Below are positions 8,922 to 20,059 of a stretch of 64,000 nt of DNA, piece after piece; position 1 is the first letter of the stretch, and the number at the start of each line of letters is the position of its first letter. Origin of the DNA: Streptomyces sp. NBC_01439. Its GTDB lineage: Bacteria > Actinomycetota > Actinomycetes > Streptomycetales > Streptomycetaceae. The notes below the pieces were generated by a model. It saw only the letters and a list, made by a program, of their open reading frames with translations. It was not told where the DNA came from and searched no databases. The translations under genes and the position numbers were made by a program. The stretch covers positions 3,484,001 through 3,548,000 of the forward strand of contig NZ_CP109487.1 in assembly GCF_036227605.1 (NCBI RefSeq), in the 5' to 3' direction.

Positions 8922-9554
8922 CTATTCGGGAGTGGTGTCGAGGGCGTGGCCCACCAGGGCGAGCAGGGATTCGACCACCGTGTCGCGGCGCCGCGCATCC
9001 ATGATCACGACGGGTACGTGGGGCGGGACGCTGAGCGCCTCGCGCACGTCGTCGGGCTCGTACGACTGCGAGCCGTCGAAGTGGTTGACGGCGACGGCGT
9101 ACGGGAGCCCGCAGGTCTCGAAGTAGTCGAGGGCCGGGAAGCAGTCGCGCAGGCGGCGGGTGTCGGCGAGGACGAGACCGCCGATGGCACCGCGCACCAG
9201 GTCGTCCCACATGAACCAGAACCGCTGCTGGCCGGGGGTCCCGTACACGTAGAGGACGAGGTCGTCGTCGAGGGTGACGCGGCCGAAGTCCATGGCGACG
9301 GTGGTGGTGTTCTTGTCGGGGGTGCCGGACAGGTCGTCGGTCGGAGCGCTCGCCTGGGTCATCACCGCCTCGGTGCGCAGCGGGGTGATCTCGGAGACGG
9401 ACGAGACGAAGGTGGTCTTCCCCACGCCGAACCCGCCCGCGACCAGCACCTTGACGGCGACGGGTGCGCGGGAGCGGTCGTACTGCCAGGGCTGGGCCGG
9501 CTCGTCGTCCGACTGCGGCAGGGACACCGGATTGTCAGAGACGGCGAAGACCAC
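8922..9554 (-). CDS. cvnD: Conservon GTP-binding protein (CvnD)
   Basis: A 210-residue Ras-like P-loop protein. The Walker A motif is GGFGVGKTTF (about residues 40-49), the switch region has YGTPGQQRF (about 104-112), and a guanine-binding-like NHFDG follows (about 157-161). This is the fourth conservon component, thought to act as a membrane-associated heterotrimer-G-like switch with the upstream kinase, roadblock and DUF742 proteins. The GTG start lies 20 bases inside the end of the DUF742 gene, implying coupling. The conservon number cannot be assigned from sequence alone. Confidence 0.93.
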   Translation of the reverse strand: MVFAVSDNPVSLPQSDDEPAQPWQYDRSRAPVAVKVLVAGGFGVGKTTFVSSVSEITPLRTEAVMTQASAPTDDLSGTPDKNTTTVAMDFGRVTLDDDLVLYVYGTPGQQRFWFMWDDLVRGAIGGLVLADTRRLRDCFPALDYFETCGLPYAVAVNHFDGSQSYEPDDVREALSVPPHVPVVIMDARRRDTVVESLLALVGHALDTTPE

Positions 9555-9924
9555 TGAGCACCCTTTCCAGCAGCGCGCGTTCGGGACGGCCGCTGCCGTG
9601 GCCCGTGGCGTAGACGCGGACCCGCCCCTGGTCGGCGAGGTCGCTGACCAGGACCCGGACCACGCCGAGCGGGAGCTTGAGCAGCGCGGCTATCTCGGCG
9701 ATCGTCCGCATGCGGCGGCAGACCTCGACGATGGCGGGCATCTCGGGCATGCGGTCGGGCTTCTGCGGCTCGGAGACCTTCGTGTCCAGGGCGGCGACGA
9801 ACGTCTCGACGTGCAGGACCTGCGTGAAGCGGGTGCGGCCGCCCGTGAGGGAGTACGGACGGACGCGGGCGGGGCGGCGGTCGGCGCCGCGTATGGGCAG
9901 CCGGTCGGAGGCCGTACTCCTCAC
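9535..9924 (-). CDS. cvnC: Conservon DUF742 protein (CvnC)
   Basis: This 129-residue protein shows the DUF742 pattern: RPYSLTGGRTRF near residues 22-33, then a winged-helix-like segment (MRTIAEIAALLKLPLGVVRVL, the wing/recognition region) and a basic end. It is the third conservon component, probably a partner of the roadblock and GTPase proteins. Its start overlaps the roadblock gene stop (ATGA type) and its end overlaps the GTPase start by 20 bases. Confidence 0.93.
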   Translation of the reverse strand: MRSTASDRLPIRGADRRPARVRPYSLTGGRTRFTQVLHVETFVAALDTKVSEPQKPDRMPEMPAIVEVCRRMRTIAEIAALLKLPLGVVRVLVSDLADQGRVRVYATGHGSGRPERALLERVLSGLRRL

Positions 9925-10406
9925 GGGGTGTTCTCCATCGACTGGCGCAGCTCGCTGCGGACTTCGGGGGTCAGGACGTGGCCGGCGCGGCCGACGAACA
10001 GGGCCATGTGGTAGGCGACGACGCTCATGTCGCAGTCGGGGGTGGCGTGCACGCCGAGCAGTGAGCCGTCGCTGATGGCCATGACGAAGACCGAGCCGTG
10101 CTCCATCGCCACCATGGTCTGCTTGACCGAGCCGGTCTCCATGAGGGCGGCGGCGCCGGTGGTGAGGCTACCGAGGCCGGAGACGATGGTGGCGAGGTCG
10201 GCGGACGCGCCGCGCGGACCCTTGGGCCCCGGCCGGTCGACCGGTTCGGCCGCGCCCGCCCCCGGGTCGGAGGACAGGAGCAGCAGCCCGTCCGAGGAGA
10301 CGACGGCGACGGAGTTGACGCCGGGCACCTCCTCGACCAGGTCGGTCAGCAGCCATTGCAGGTTGCGGGCCTGGGTGCTCAGTCCGTACGTACTGGGCGC
10401 GGTCAT
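9921..10406 (-). CDS. cvnB: Conservon roadblock/LC7 protein (CvnB)
   Basis: A 161-residue roadblock/LC7 domain protein (LLTDLVEEVPGVNSVAVVSSDGLLL, then LGVHATPDCDMSVVAYHMA). In conservons it regulates or scaffolds the GTPase, like MglB with MglA. An inserted Pro/Gly-rich loop (about residues 50-68) breaks the domain between strand and helix, as in other CvnB proteins. Its ATG overlaps the kinase stop by four bases. Confidence 0.94.
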   Translation of the reverse strand: MTAPSTYGLSTQARNLQWLLTDLVEEVPGVNSVAVVSSDGLLLLSSDPGAGAAEPVDRPGPKGPRGASADLATIVSGLGSLTTGAAALMETGSVKQTMVAMEHGSVFVMAISDGSLLGVHATPDCDMSVVAYHMALFVGRAGHVLTPEVRSELRQSMENTP

Positions 10407-13396
10407 GTGCGTGCCTCCTGTGCGGTGTCCCCCCGGTCAGTCTTGCTCTGGCCCTGCCGCTCCGTGGGCCCCTGGTCAGGGGTGTGGTCGGACCCCTGGT
10501 CCTGGGCGAGTTCGGCGGCGGCGACGCGCCGTCCGTCCTGGGCTCCCTGGTAGAAGCCTCCGAGCCGGCGCCGCAACTCCTCGGCGTCGACCCGGCGTGG
10601 CGGCTCGGACGGTCCGTCGGCACGGGCCGGACGCTTGGCGGGGACGGTGCGCGGGGTCCGCTTGGGCAGGCCCTTGTCGGTGACGGCGCCTTCGGCCTCG
10701 GCCCGGTCGGCCGGGTGGCTGCTCTGGCGGGGGAGCCAGTTGCCCTCGGCCGGGGCGTGGGTGTGCGGCTCCGCCTCCGGTTCGACTTCCTGTACGTCGG
10801 CCACGGGTGCGGTGGTGTGCGCCGTGGTCGGGATCTCCTCGGCGGGGTCCGCCACGCCGGGGGCGGCCGGCTCCGCGTCGGGTACGACCCGCGCGAGCAG
10901 CTGCTCCTCGGGGGTGGGCCCGTCTCCTGCCGGGGGCTCGGCCACGAACACCTGGTCAGCGGGGACCGGCTCGGCCGGGGCCTCGGCAACGACGGCGGGG
11001 CCCGCCAGGGCTTCGGCCAAGGTGATCGGGACCGCCGCGACGGCGGGCTCCGGGGCCGGCTCCGGTTCCGGTGCTGGTGCTGGTTCCGGCTCGACGGCGA
11101 CGGGGACGACCGGCTCCTCGGCGAGGCCCTCGGCAAGGCCCTCGGTAGCAGCCTCGGTCTCGGTCTCGGCGTCGGTCACGGCCTCGGGCTCCGCTTCCGC
11201 GGCCGCCTCCGTGGCGACCTCCGCATCCGCATCCACGTACGGGCCCGCGTCCGCGTCCGGGTCCGGAGCGGCATGCGTCCCTCGGCGCCGCACCGGCAGC
11301 GTGTTCTCGTTCGCCTCAGCTATCACTCCCGGCAGCCGCAGCGCGGGCCCTCCCGGCATGGCCAAGGCATGCACCGGGGAGACCACCGGGGTGGTGGGCA
11401 GCAGCGTCACCGGGATGACCACCAGGGCCTCGGTCCCGCCGTGCCGCGGAGTGCGCAGTTCGGCGGTGACCCCGTGCCGGGCCGCGAGCCGGCCGGCCAC
11501 GTACAGGCCCAGGCCGAGGCCGTGTTCCGCCTCGGGTTCCTCGTCGTAGGCCTCGGGCGTGGACAGCCGGGTGTTCAGCGCCTCCAGGCGGTCCTCGGTG
11601 ATGCCGATGCCTTCGTCCACGACGGACAGCACCACGTCGCCGGCGCCCTCCAGCCAGCAGGACACCTTCACCTTGACCTCCGGCGGGGAGAACGTGGTCG
11701 CGTTCTCCAACAGCTCGGCCAGTACGTGTGAGATGTCGTCGGCGGCGTGGCCCGCGACCTGGGTGTACGAAGGCAGCGCGGCGAGGTCGACGCGCTCGTA
11801 GCGCTCGATCTCGCTGACGGCGGCCCGCATCACGTCGACCAGCGGCACCGGCAGGCCCTGCCCGTGTCCGTGCTCCTGCCCGGCGAGGACCAGCAGGTTC
11901 TCGTTGTGGCGGCGCATCACGGTCGCCAGGTGGTCCAGCTTGAAGAGGGTCGCCAGCCTGTCTGGGTCCTGTTCCTTGGACTCCAGTTCCTCGATGACCG
12001 CGAGCTGGCGCTCCACGAGGCCCAGGGTCCGCAGCGACAGCGAGACGGAGGTCGTCGACATGATGCGCCGGTGCTCCTCCAGCCCCGCCCGCAGCGTCTT
12101 CAGTTCTTCTTCCAGCACGTCCCGGGCGGCGGCCAGCGCCTCGCTGCGGCCGATGATCCGGCGCCGGTCGGCGTCGAGCCCGGCGATCCGGGTGTGCAGG
12201 GAGACCGTCTGGTCGCGCACCGCGTTCAGGTGGCGCACGACCTCGGCGAACTCGTCGTTGCGGCCCGTGAACCGCACCGGTTCCACCGAGCCCTCCGGCG
12301 TGGCCAGCCGCTCCGCGCCGCGGCGCAGGACCGACAGCGGCCGGGTCAGCGACCGCGCCACGGCGGTCGAGATGCCGACGGCGAGCAGGAACAGCACGCC
12401 CATGAACGCGATCACGAGTTCGAGCCGGGTCACGTCGTCGTCGCGCAGCGCGGCCAGGGCGGAGGCCCGTTCACTCGCGAGGGTGGCCTCCACGGTGCGC
12501 ATGCGGTCGATGCGGGCGGTCAGCGCGGTGCCGACGGCGGCCCCGTCGGACTTGCGGTCGGCGGGCGTGAGGGTGGGCCGGTCGGTGAGCCGCTTGAGGA
12601 AGTCGTCGGCCGTCTTGACCTCGGGTCCGGTGACGGTGGCGGCCAGGGTCTGGCGCACGTCGGGCCGCGCGGCCCGGGCGAAGTCGTCGAGGGCGGCCTG
12701 CTCGCGCACGCGCGCCCGCTGGGCGGCGGCGGTGAGTTCGTCGACCACGGCCGAGTTGGGGGGCTGGTCGCCGCGGGGGACGGCCAGTGCGGCGAGCAGC
12801 AGTCCGCGGGTGGCCGAGGCCTGTTCCACGGCCTGTCCCAGCGGGGCCAGCGGACGGGTGGTGGTGAGCGCGGCCTCGGCGCGCGGCGGGGTCAGCTCGG
12901 CGAGCCGGTCGTTCGGGGCGAGGAGTTCCGCGATGACCCCGGCGTAGGCCTGGTGGACGGCGAGGGCGCTGCCCTTGCCGTCGACGGCCTCGGCGCGGAC
13001 GGTCCGTACGCGGGCGAGGGCCCGGGCGGTCGCCTCGTCGGCCTCGGCCTGGACCTCGGCGAGCTGCCGGTCGGTCCCGGCGATGCGTTCCTGGACGGGC
13101 CCCTTGGCCGCGCCGGGCCGGCCCTTCGCGGCGTACTCGACGACCGCGTCACGCTCGTCACCGAGGAGGTGCGTGAGGGTGAGGGTCTGCCGGGTCTGAT
13201 CCGCGAGGGTGACCAGGTGCTGGGAGTCGTTCAGTTCCCTCGAGGCGGAGACGACGGCGGGCGCGCCTGCCACGAGGACGGTGAGGCCGGCGACAGCCAC
13301 GCCGATGACCAGCCTGCGGCGCACGCGGACGCGGCGTCCTGCGGGGGCCGGGCCGTCGGCGGCGGTGCCGTTCTTCCGAGACCGCTTCTTCTGCAC
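10403..13396 (-). CDS. cvnA: Conservon sensor histidine kinase (CvnA)
   Basis: A large membrane kinase-like protein (about 997 residues) that heads the conservon. The order is a basic N-terminus, TM1 (about 28-48), an extracytoplasmic nitrate/nitrite-sensing-type helical region (about 55-320), TM2 (LVIAFMGVLFLLAVGI), HAMP, a dimerisation coil and an HATPase domain with DEGIGI and GLGLGL motifs (about 590-650). Then come roughly 300 residues rich in Ala, Glu and Pro, ending in the family tail RRRLGGFYQGAQDGRR. The conserved phospho-histidine box is not obvious, as in many CvnA proteins. A TTG at 13408 is also in frame, but AGGA lies right next to it and sits better for the GTG at 13396. Confidence 0.92.
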   Translation of the reverse strand: MQKKRSRKNGTAADGPAPAGRRVRVRRRLVIGVAVAGLTVLVAGAPAVVSASRELNDSQHLVTLADQTRQTLTLTHLLGDERDAVVEYAAKGRPGAAKGPVQERIAGTDRQLAEVQAEADEATARALARVRTVRAEAVDGKGSALAVHQAYAGVIAELLAPNDRLAELTPPRAEAALTTTRPLAPLGQAVEQASATRGLLLAALAVPRGDQPPNSAVVDELTAAAQRARVREQAALDDFARAARPDVRQTLAATVTGPEVKTADDFLKRLTDRPTLTPADRKSDGAAVGTALTARIDRMRTVEATLASERASALAALRDDDVTRLELVIAFMGVLFLLAVGISTAVARSLTRPLSVLRRGAERLATPEGSVEPVRFTGRNDEFAEVVRHLNAVRDQTVSLHTRIAGLDADRRRIIGRSEALAAARDVLEEELKTLRAGLEEHRRIMSTTSVSLSLRTLGLVERQLAVIEELESKEQDPDRLATLFKLDHLATVMRRHNENLLVLAGQEHGHGQGLPVPLVDVMRAAVSEIERYERVDLAALPSYTQVAGHAADDISHVLAELLENATTFSPPEVKVKVSCWLEGAGDVVLSVVDEGIGITEDRLEALNTRLSTPEAYDEEPEAEHGLGLGLYVAGRLAARHGVTAELRTPRHGGTEALVVIPVTLLPTTPVVSPVHALAMPGGPALRLPGVIAEANENTLPVRRRGTHAAPDPDADAGPYVDADAEVATEAAAEAEPEAVTDAETETEAATEGLAEGLAEEPVVPVAVEPEPAPAPEPEPAPEPAVAAVPITLAEALAGPAVVAEAPAEPVPADQVFVAEPPAGDGPTPEEQLLARVVPDAEPAAPGVADPAEEIPTTAHTTAPVADVQEVEPEAEPHTHAPAEGNWLPRQSSHPADRAEAEGAVTDKGLPKRTPRTVPAKRPARADGPSEPPRRVDAEELRRRLGGFYQGAQDGRRVAAAELAQDQGSDHTPDQGPTERQGQSKTDRGDTAQEART

Positions 13397-13408
13397 CGGT
13401 GCTCGCAA

Positions 13409-13793
13409 TCCTGTACGTGTGCTCTTGATCGTCTACTCGTGTGGCCGAGGTAACGGCCGGTCAACAAGTAAACGCCCCCTGCTCCCTCGTACCGCCTCAG
13501 ACCTTTGCAGCGTGCTGGGAAGAGAGCCGCACATCGCCCAACCGGCCACCCGAACGAGTGAACATCACGGATGAGTTGCCGACCAACTCGGGCACCCCGT
13601 GCCGGGGCGCCTCCATGGACAGGTGGTTGAAAGATCGATGCGGGCTTTGGCAGGATGCCCGCCCACACGACCGACCCGCCGTCCCGGCACCCGCCGCCCG
13701 CCCCGGGCGGCCGGCGGGTGGAGCCGCCCCGGCGCACCCGATTTGGTACGGACCTACCCGCACCCGCGGCCTCCCGCGCGGCAGAATGCGGAC
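13409..13793. promoter_or_regulatory. Divergent promoter region between conservon and PP2C-like gene
   Basis: This 385-base gap holds the promoters of two divergent genes. It is less GC-rich near the conservon end (ATCAAG...GTAAAC-type stretches around 13425-13475), as expected for a promoter. The frames running through it have poor coding composition. No clear -10/-35 pair or operator could be fixed by eye. Confidence 0.4.
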
Positions 13794-14570
13794 ATGCGCA
13801 TCGACCTCGCCTCGGCCCCCGGTCACCAGGAACGCCCCAATGAGGACTGGGTGTCGGCCGCGATCCCCGCTTCGGGAGGAGGCGTCCTGGTGCTCCTGGA
13901 CGGCGTCACCCCGCCGCAGGGCGACGACGGATGCGTGCACGGAGTGCCCTGGTTCGCGGCCCGCCTCGGCGGCCGATTGACCGAACTGTCCGGATCGCGG
14001 CGGGACATGCGGCTCGATCAGGTTCTGGCCGAGTCCGTCCGCGCCACGGCCGACGCCCACCGCGACACCTGTGACCTTTCTCACGCACGCACCCCGCAGG
14101 CAACGGTCGTCGTGGTCCGCTGGGACGCGCAGTACGTGGAACACCTCGTCCTCTCGGACTCCGTGCTGCTCCTGCAGGCGCCCGACGGCGAGGTGACGGC
14201 GGTGCTCGACGACCGGCTGGACCGGGTTCCACGGGAAGTACTGGGCTCGGTGGCCGCGACGGACGCCCTGCGCAACGCGGAGGGCGGCTTCTTCACGGCG
14301 GCCGCGGACCCGGCGGTGGCGGCCCGGGCGCTTGTGGGGCGCACCCCGCGCGGGCGGGTGCGGGCGGTGGCCGCGCTCACGGACGGGGCGAGCCGGTGGA
14401 CCGACACCTTCGGGCAGGGCGACTGGGCGGACTGTCTGGCGGTGCTGCGGAAAGAGGGGGCGCAGGGCCTGATCGGCCGGGTGCGCGCCATCGAGTCCGG
14501 CGCGAAGCGCCCGTCGGCGGCCCGGTCCAAGCGGCACGACGACGCGTCAGCGGTCTACGCGGAGCTCTGA
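13794..14570 (+). CDS. PP2C-like protein phosphatase domain protein
   Basis: A 258-residue protein with a degenerate PP2C fold. It has an N-terminal GHQERPNEDWV, the metal-site-like LVLLDGVTP (about residues 35-43), a late LTDGASRW (about 200) and a terminal HDDASAVYAEL. These match the D-G and D-D metal-binding positions of PP2C phosphatases in simplified form, so activity is plausible but not certain. The ATG at 13794 was preferred because the upstream frame is Pro/Arg-rich and not protein-like. It is divergent from the conservon, to which it may be functionally linked; that is inference. Confidence 0.75.
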   Translation: MRIDLASAPGHQERPNEDWVSAAIPASGGGVLVLLDGVTPPQGDDGCVHGVPWFAARLGGRLTELSGSRRDMRLDQVLAESVRATADAHRDTCDLSHARTPQATVVVVRWDAQYVEHLVLSDSVLLLQAPDGEVTAVLDDRLDRVPREVLGSVAATDALRNAEGGFFTAAADPAVAARALVGRTPRGRVRAVAALTDGASRWTDTFGQGDWADCLAVLRKEGAQGLIGRVRAIESGAKRPSAARSKRHDDASAVYAEL

Positions 14571-14595
14571 ACTGCCCCGACCCCCCGGCGGCCCC

Positions 14596-14615
14596 GCGCA
14601 CGGGCGTCCGTGCGC
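14596..14615. terminator. Hairpin between convergent genes
   Basis: A perfect 8-base inverted repeat (14596-14603 and 14608-14615) with a four-base loop lies in the 66-base gap between the convergent phosphatase and MarR genes. It could terminate transcription from both sides. Confidence 0.55.
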
Positions 14616-14636
14616 ACGGGTGGTCCCTGCGCCGCC

Positions 14637-15077
14637 CTACTCCGCGCCCGCGTTCAACTGGTTCAGCAGCCGGGCCAGTTCCGCCACCTCGCCGCGGTCC
14701 CAGTCGGCGAGCTTGCGCATGTACCGCTCGCGGCGCGCTCCGCGGACCCGCAGGAACCGCTCCCGGCCCTCCTCCGTGAGGCCGACCAGGGAGGCCCGGC
14801 CGTCTGCGGGGTCCGGCTCGCGGGCCACCAGGCCGAGCACCTCCAGGGCCCGCAGCTGCCGACTCATGGTGGCCTTGCCGACCCCGAAGTAGGCGGCGAG
14901 CTCGGTGGCCCGCTGCCGGCCGGCCGCTTCCAGGCGTACGAGGAGCCCGTACGCGGCGGGCTCCAGCTCGGGGTGGAGCTCGCGGGCCATCTCGCCCGAA
15001 GAGGCCCGGGCCCGCCGGAGGAAGACGGACAGCTCCCGCTCCAGGGCAAGGAACTCCTGGTCTTCGCTCCCGTGCAC
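14637..15077 (-). CDS. MarR family transcriptional regulator
   Basis: A 146-residue winged-helix regulator. The helix-turn-helix (TELAAYFGVGKATMSRQLRAL, about residues 56-76) is followed by the wing with DPADGRASLVGLTEEG (about 83-98) and a C-terminal dimerisation helix. The GTG at 15077 is preferred because AAGGAG lies six bases upstream. It lies between lon and the PP2C-like gene, on the same strand as lon and after a gap of 116 bases. No effector or operon partner is evident. Confidence 0.88.
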   Translation of the reverse strand: MHGSEDQEFLALERELSVFLRRARASSGEMARELHPELEPAAYGLLVRLEAAGRQRATELAAYFGVGKATMSRQLRALEVLGLVAREPDPADGRASLVGLTEEGRERFLRVRGARRERYMRKLADWDRGEVAELARLLNQLNAGAE

Positions 15078-15193
15078 GTCCCGCTCCTTCGATGCTGTGT
15101 GGCACCCACGTGGATGCGGGGCCAGTATTTCGCAGTGGGTGTGCCGACGGCCTGGTACCCCGCCGGAGCGGGACACCGGGCCGCGTGCACGGG

Positions 15194-17599
<2,406 letters not shown>

Positions 17600-17621
17600 G
17601 ATCTTCCCTCCGGCAGTGAAG

Positions 17622-17640
17622 TTGAGCTCTGCCGACTCAA
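17622..17640. promoter_or_regulatory. HAIR (HspR-binding) element upstream of lon
   Basis: TTGAG, nine bases, CTCAA. This equals the HAIR consensus CTTGAGT-N7-ACTCAAG with the ACTCAA half intact and one change in the other core half. It sits 23-41 bases upstream of the lon start codon, a position suited to repression by HspR. Confidence 0.75.
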
Positions 17641-17798
17641 TGCATCTGCGCCTCCCGATGTTCCCCAAGCCCCGTTCGCCGGGGGCGAACGCAGCCGGCC
17701 CGTCCTAAGTAGGAAGGCACCATCTGGCGCAGCACACGCACCGACGACCTCATGCGCGATGAAGTCGCGAAGAAGCGCCGGGCTCCCGAAGGAACCGA

Positions 17799-18377
17799 TT
17801 AAGAGGTGGTTGCTACGGGGAAGAGGACGTCGAGCCGAGGAGTCCCAGCCGTCACCGTGGCTTCTACGGTGACGGTCTCTTCTTCGACCTTCGCGCATGC
17901 GTCCTGGACGGCTTCCAGGGCCTCGTGGAACGCCTCCCCACAGCCGTCCTCCTGGCCTGTCAGCTCGTCGAATACCTCCTGGGCCACGTAGTCGAGCTCC
18001 TCCCATTCCGGCCACTCGTCGTCGCACCACTCCCGCGGGTGCCGTCCCACCAGGGCCCGCACCTCGGCAACGTCAGCGAGGGCGTCCGGATCAGCAAGCA
18101 CCGCTCGGTACGTTTCGCGCCCCTGGGCCACCAGCCAGAGCGCGAAGTAGTCGAAGCCGTCGTCGGAGCACAAGCCGCCCTCAATCCGGCCCACCGCCCG
18201 CCACAGTGCGCCCGTGGTGACCGCCGCGCACGCAACTTCCAGACGCGCCTGAAACTCCACGCCCTCGACGGCCGGCCGGCGACGCAACTCCCCACGCAGC
18301 CACTCCAGCCGTTCATGCCGGTCACCGGGGTGACAACTCAGCCCGTCCATGAGCGCCCAGAAGGTCTTCTCGTCCAT
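17799..18377 (-). CDS. DUF4240-like hypothetical protein
   Basis: A 192-residue soluble acidic protein beginning MDEKTFWALMDGL, the typical opening of DUF4240 proteins (often annotated as WGR-like or immunity-type proteins of unknown function). A second conserved-looking stretch is DDGFDYFALWLVAQG. The start at 18377 fits the family; two upstream ATGs are in frame. It stands alone downstream of the lon promoter region and is divergent from the repeat protein gene. Its function is unknown. Confidence 0.75.
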   Translation of the reverse strand: MDEKTFWALMDGLSCHPGDRHERLEWLRGELRRRPAVEGVEFQARLEVACAAVTTGALWRAVGRIEGGLCSDDGFDYFALWLVAQGRETYRAVLADPDALADVAEVRALVGRHPREWCDDEWPEWEELDYVAQEVFDELTGQEDGCGEAFHEALEAVQDACAKVEEETVTVEATVTAGTPRLDVLFPVATTS

Positions 18378-18599
18378 GCGGCACAGCATCACAACCACCA
18401 CTGACAAACCCCGGAGCCCTTGTCAGAGCGGACGGAAATCGAAAAGTAGACCAGCAAAAGACCTCATGCCTCGGCGCAACCCAACTCTTCGCCCCGCAGC
18501 TAGGACGTCGGAGCCGACGCAATACGAAACGGCACCCGCCATGGCCCGTCCTTTGACGTGGATCTCTTCGTGTCGGCGGGTGCATCTACGCTCCCGTTC

Positions 18600-19976
18600 A
18601 TGCACATGGATGATCTTGCCTGGCAGGCGGGCAACTTCGGCGGCATCGCCCCGAGAAGCGTGGACCTCCTGTTGGAGCACGGCCACCTGGAACTGGTGAT
18701 CCAAGCGGCGGCGGAACGCGGCGAGTGGTTCTGTGCGGAAGGCGCGGTGGAGGAGTTGTGCCGGGGAGGGGAGTTCGACCGGGCGCTGAAGGTCATGGAG
18801 CCGTTCGTCGCAACCGGGTGGCCGACCGCCTTGTGGGCGAAGGCTGACGTCTTGCTCCGGTCGGGACGGCCGCAGGAAGCACTGGACCTGGTACGCCCGG
18901 ACGCAGCCGGTGGGACCTCGAAAGCCGAGTCCCATGACTTCGCCGGTTTGCTCGCCAGGGCAGGGCGCGTCGGCGAGGCCGTCGAGCTACTCGTCCCGCA
19001 CATCGACGGATGGTGGACCCTGTCCGTCCTCGTGGAGATCACCGAAGGCCGGGACCGTGACGAGCAGGTGCTGCAGCTGATCGCCCCGCACGCCGACAGT
19101 GCGCGCCGCGCCCGGGGCGAGAGCCGGTGGAATCACCCCTTCGACAACGCGCAGGAACTCCAGGCCCAGGTGTTGGAGCGCGCGGGCCATGCCGACGAAG
19201 CGATCCGGATCCTCGGTCAGGACATAGCCGGACGCAATTACCTGACGCAGAACACCCTCACCGCCTATGCCGGGCTGCTGTCGCGTCATGGTCGGCTCGA
19301 CGAGCTGCGCGAGCTGGCCACCGGGCAGGACGCGCGCGCCGTCCTGGACCTTTACGCCGGTGCCCTTCGCGACCACGGCCGGGCCGAGGAAGCCGAGACC
19401 GTGATGCGCGAAGCCATTGCCGCCGACGACTGGGTCGGGTACCGGGCTTGGCTCTCCTCGACCTTGCTGCGGGACGGCCGACTGGACGACGCGATCTCCG
19501 TGGCCGAACCCGGCTTCGGCTGGTACGACTGCTCCAACCTCCTGGCCCCGCTCGTCCTCCCGCTTCTCCACCGCCCCGAGGAGCTGATGCACCTGGTGGA
19601 GCACCCCAGCGTCGTGCCCCACCATGACCACGAGGAGTTCCAGCTCGGGTGGCGGGCCTTGGCGCTCGCCGGACTTGGTCGCCTCGACGAGGCGATCGCC
19701 CTGGCCGAGGCCGACCCGCGCCCCTGGACCGACCCCCGCATCGTCAAGGCCCACCTCCTCAGCACGGCCGGCCGGTTCGATGCTGCCGCTGCCGAACTGC
19801 GATCCCTCGGCACGATCAAGGCACGTGAAGAACTGTGCGAGCTCTTGGTCCGGCAAGGGCGGGCCGCCGAGGCGATCGCCGTCCACCCCACCGCGGCCGA
19901 GCAGCGAGCTGCCAAACCGAAGCCCGTACCCGTCCCTCTGGACGAACACGGGTACTCCTTGGAGCCCCCCTTCTAG
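18600..19976 (+). CDS. TPR/PPR-like helical-repeat protein
   Basis: A soluble protein of 458 residues made of repeated helical hairpins with periodic A/G/L signatures such as LLARAGRVGEAVELL, LLSRHGRLDELREL and GLGRLDEAIALAEADP. This is a tetratricopeptide-like scaffold that would bind protein partners. No enzymatic domain or signal peptide is visible. The ATG at 18600 (MHMDDLAW) is chosen; a second ATG lies two codons later. Neither has a clear Shine-Dalgarno sequence, so the start is uncertain. It is a single-gene unit. Confidence 0.75.
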   Translation: MHMDDLAWQAGNFGGIAPRSVDLLLEHGHLELVIQAAAERGEWFCAEGAVEELCRGGEFDRALKVMEPFVATGWPTALWAKADVLLRSGRPQEALDLVRPDAAGGTSKAESHDFAGLLARAGRVGEAVELLVPHIDGWWTLSVLVEITEGRDRDEQVLQLIAPHADSARRARGESRWNHPFDNAQELQAQVLERAGHADEAIRILGQDIAGRNYLTQNTLTAYAGLLSRHGRLDELRELATGQDARAVLDLYAGALRDHGRAEEAETVMREAIAADDWVGYRAWLSSTLLRDGRLDDAISVAEPGFGWYDCSNLLAPLVLPLLHRPEELMHLVEHPSVVPHHDHEEFQLGWRALALAGLGRLDEAIALAEADPRPWTDPRIVKAHLLSTAGRFDAAAAELRSLGTIKAREELCELLVRQGRAAEAIAVHPTAAEQRAAKPKPVPVPLDEHGYSLEPPF

Positions 19977-20059
19977 GAGTGGCAGGCCGCCACCAGGTCT
20001 GCGGGCGGGGCTGGCTCACCTCACGCGCCCTACCGGGGGGGCTCACATCGGATCGGACA

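Noticed and set aside
13655..13843. Small plus-strand frame upstream of the PP2C-like gene
   Set aside because: Pro/Arg/His-rich, no ribosome site, and it ends inside the phosphatase gene in another frame.
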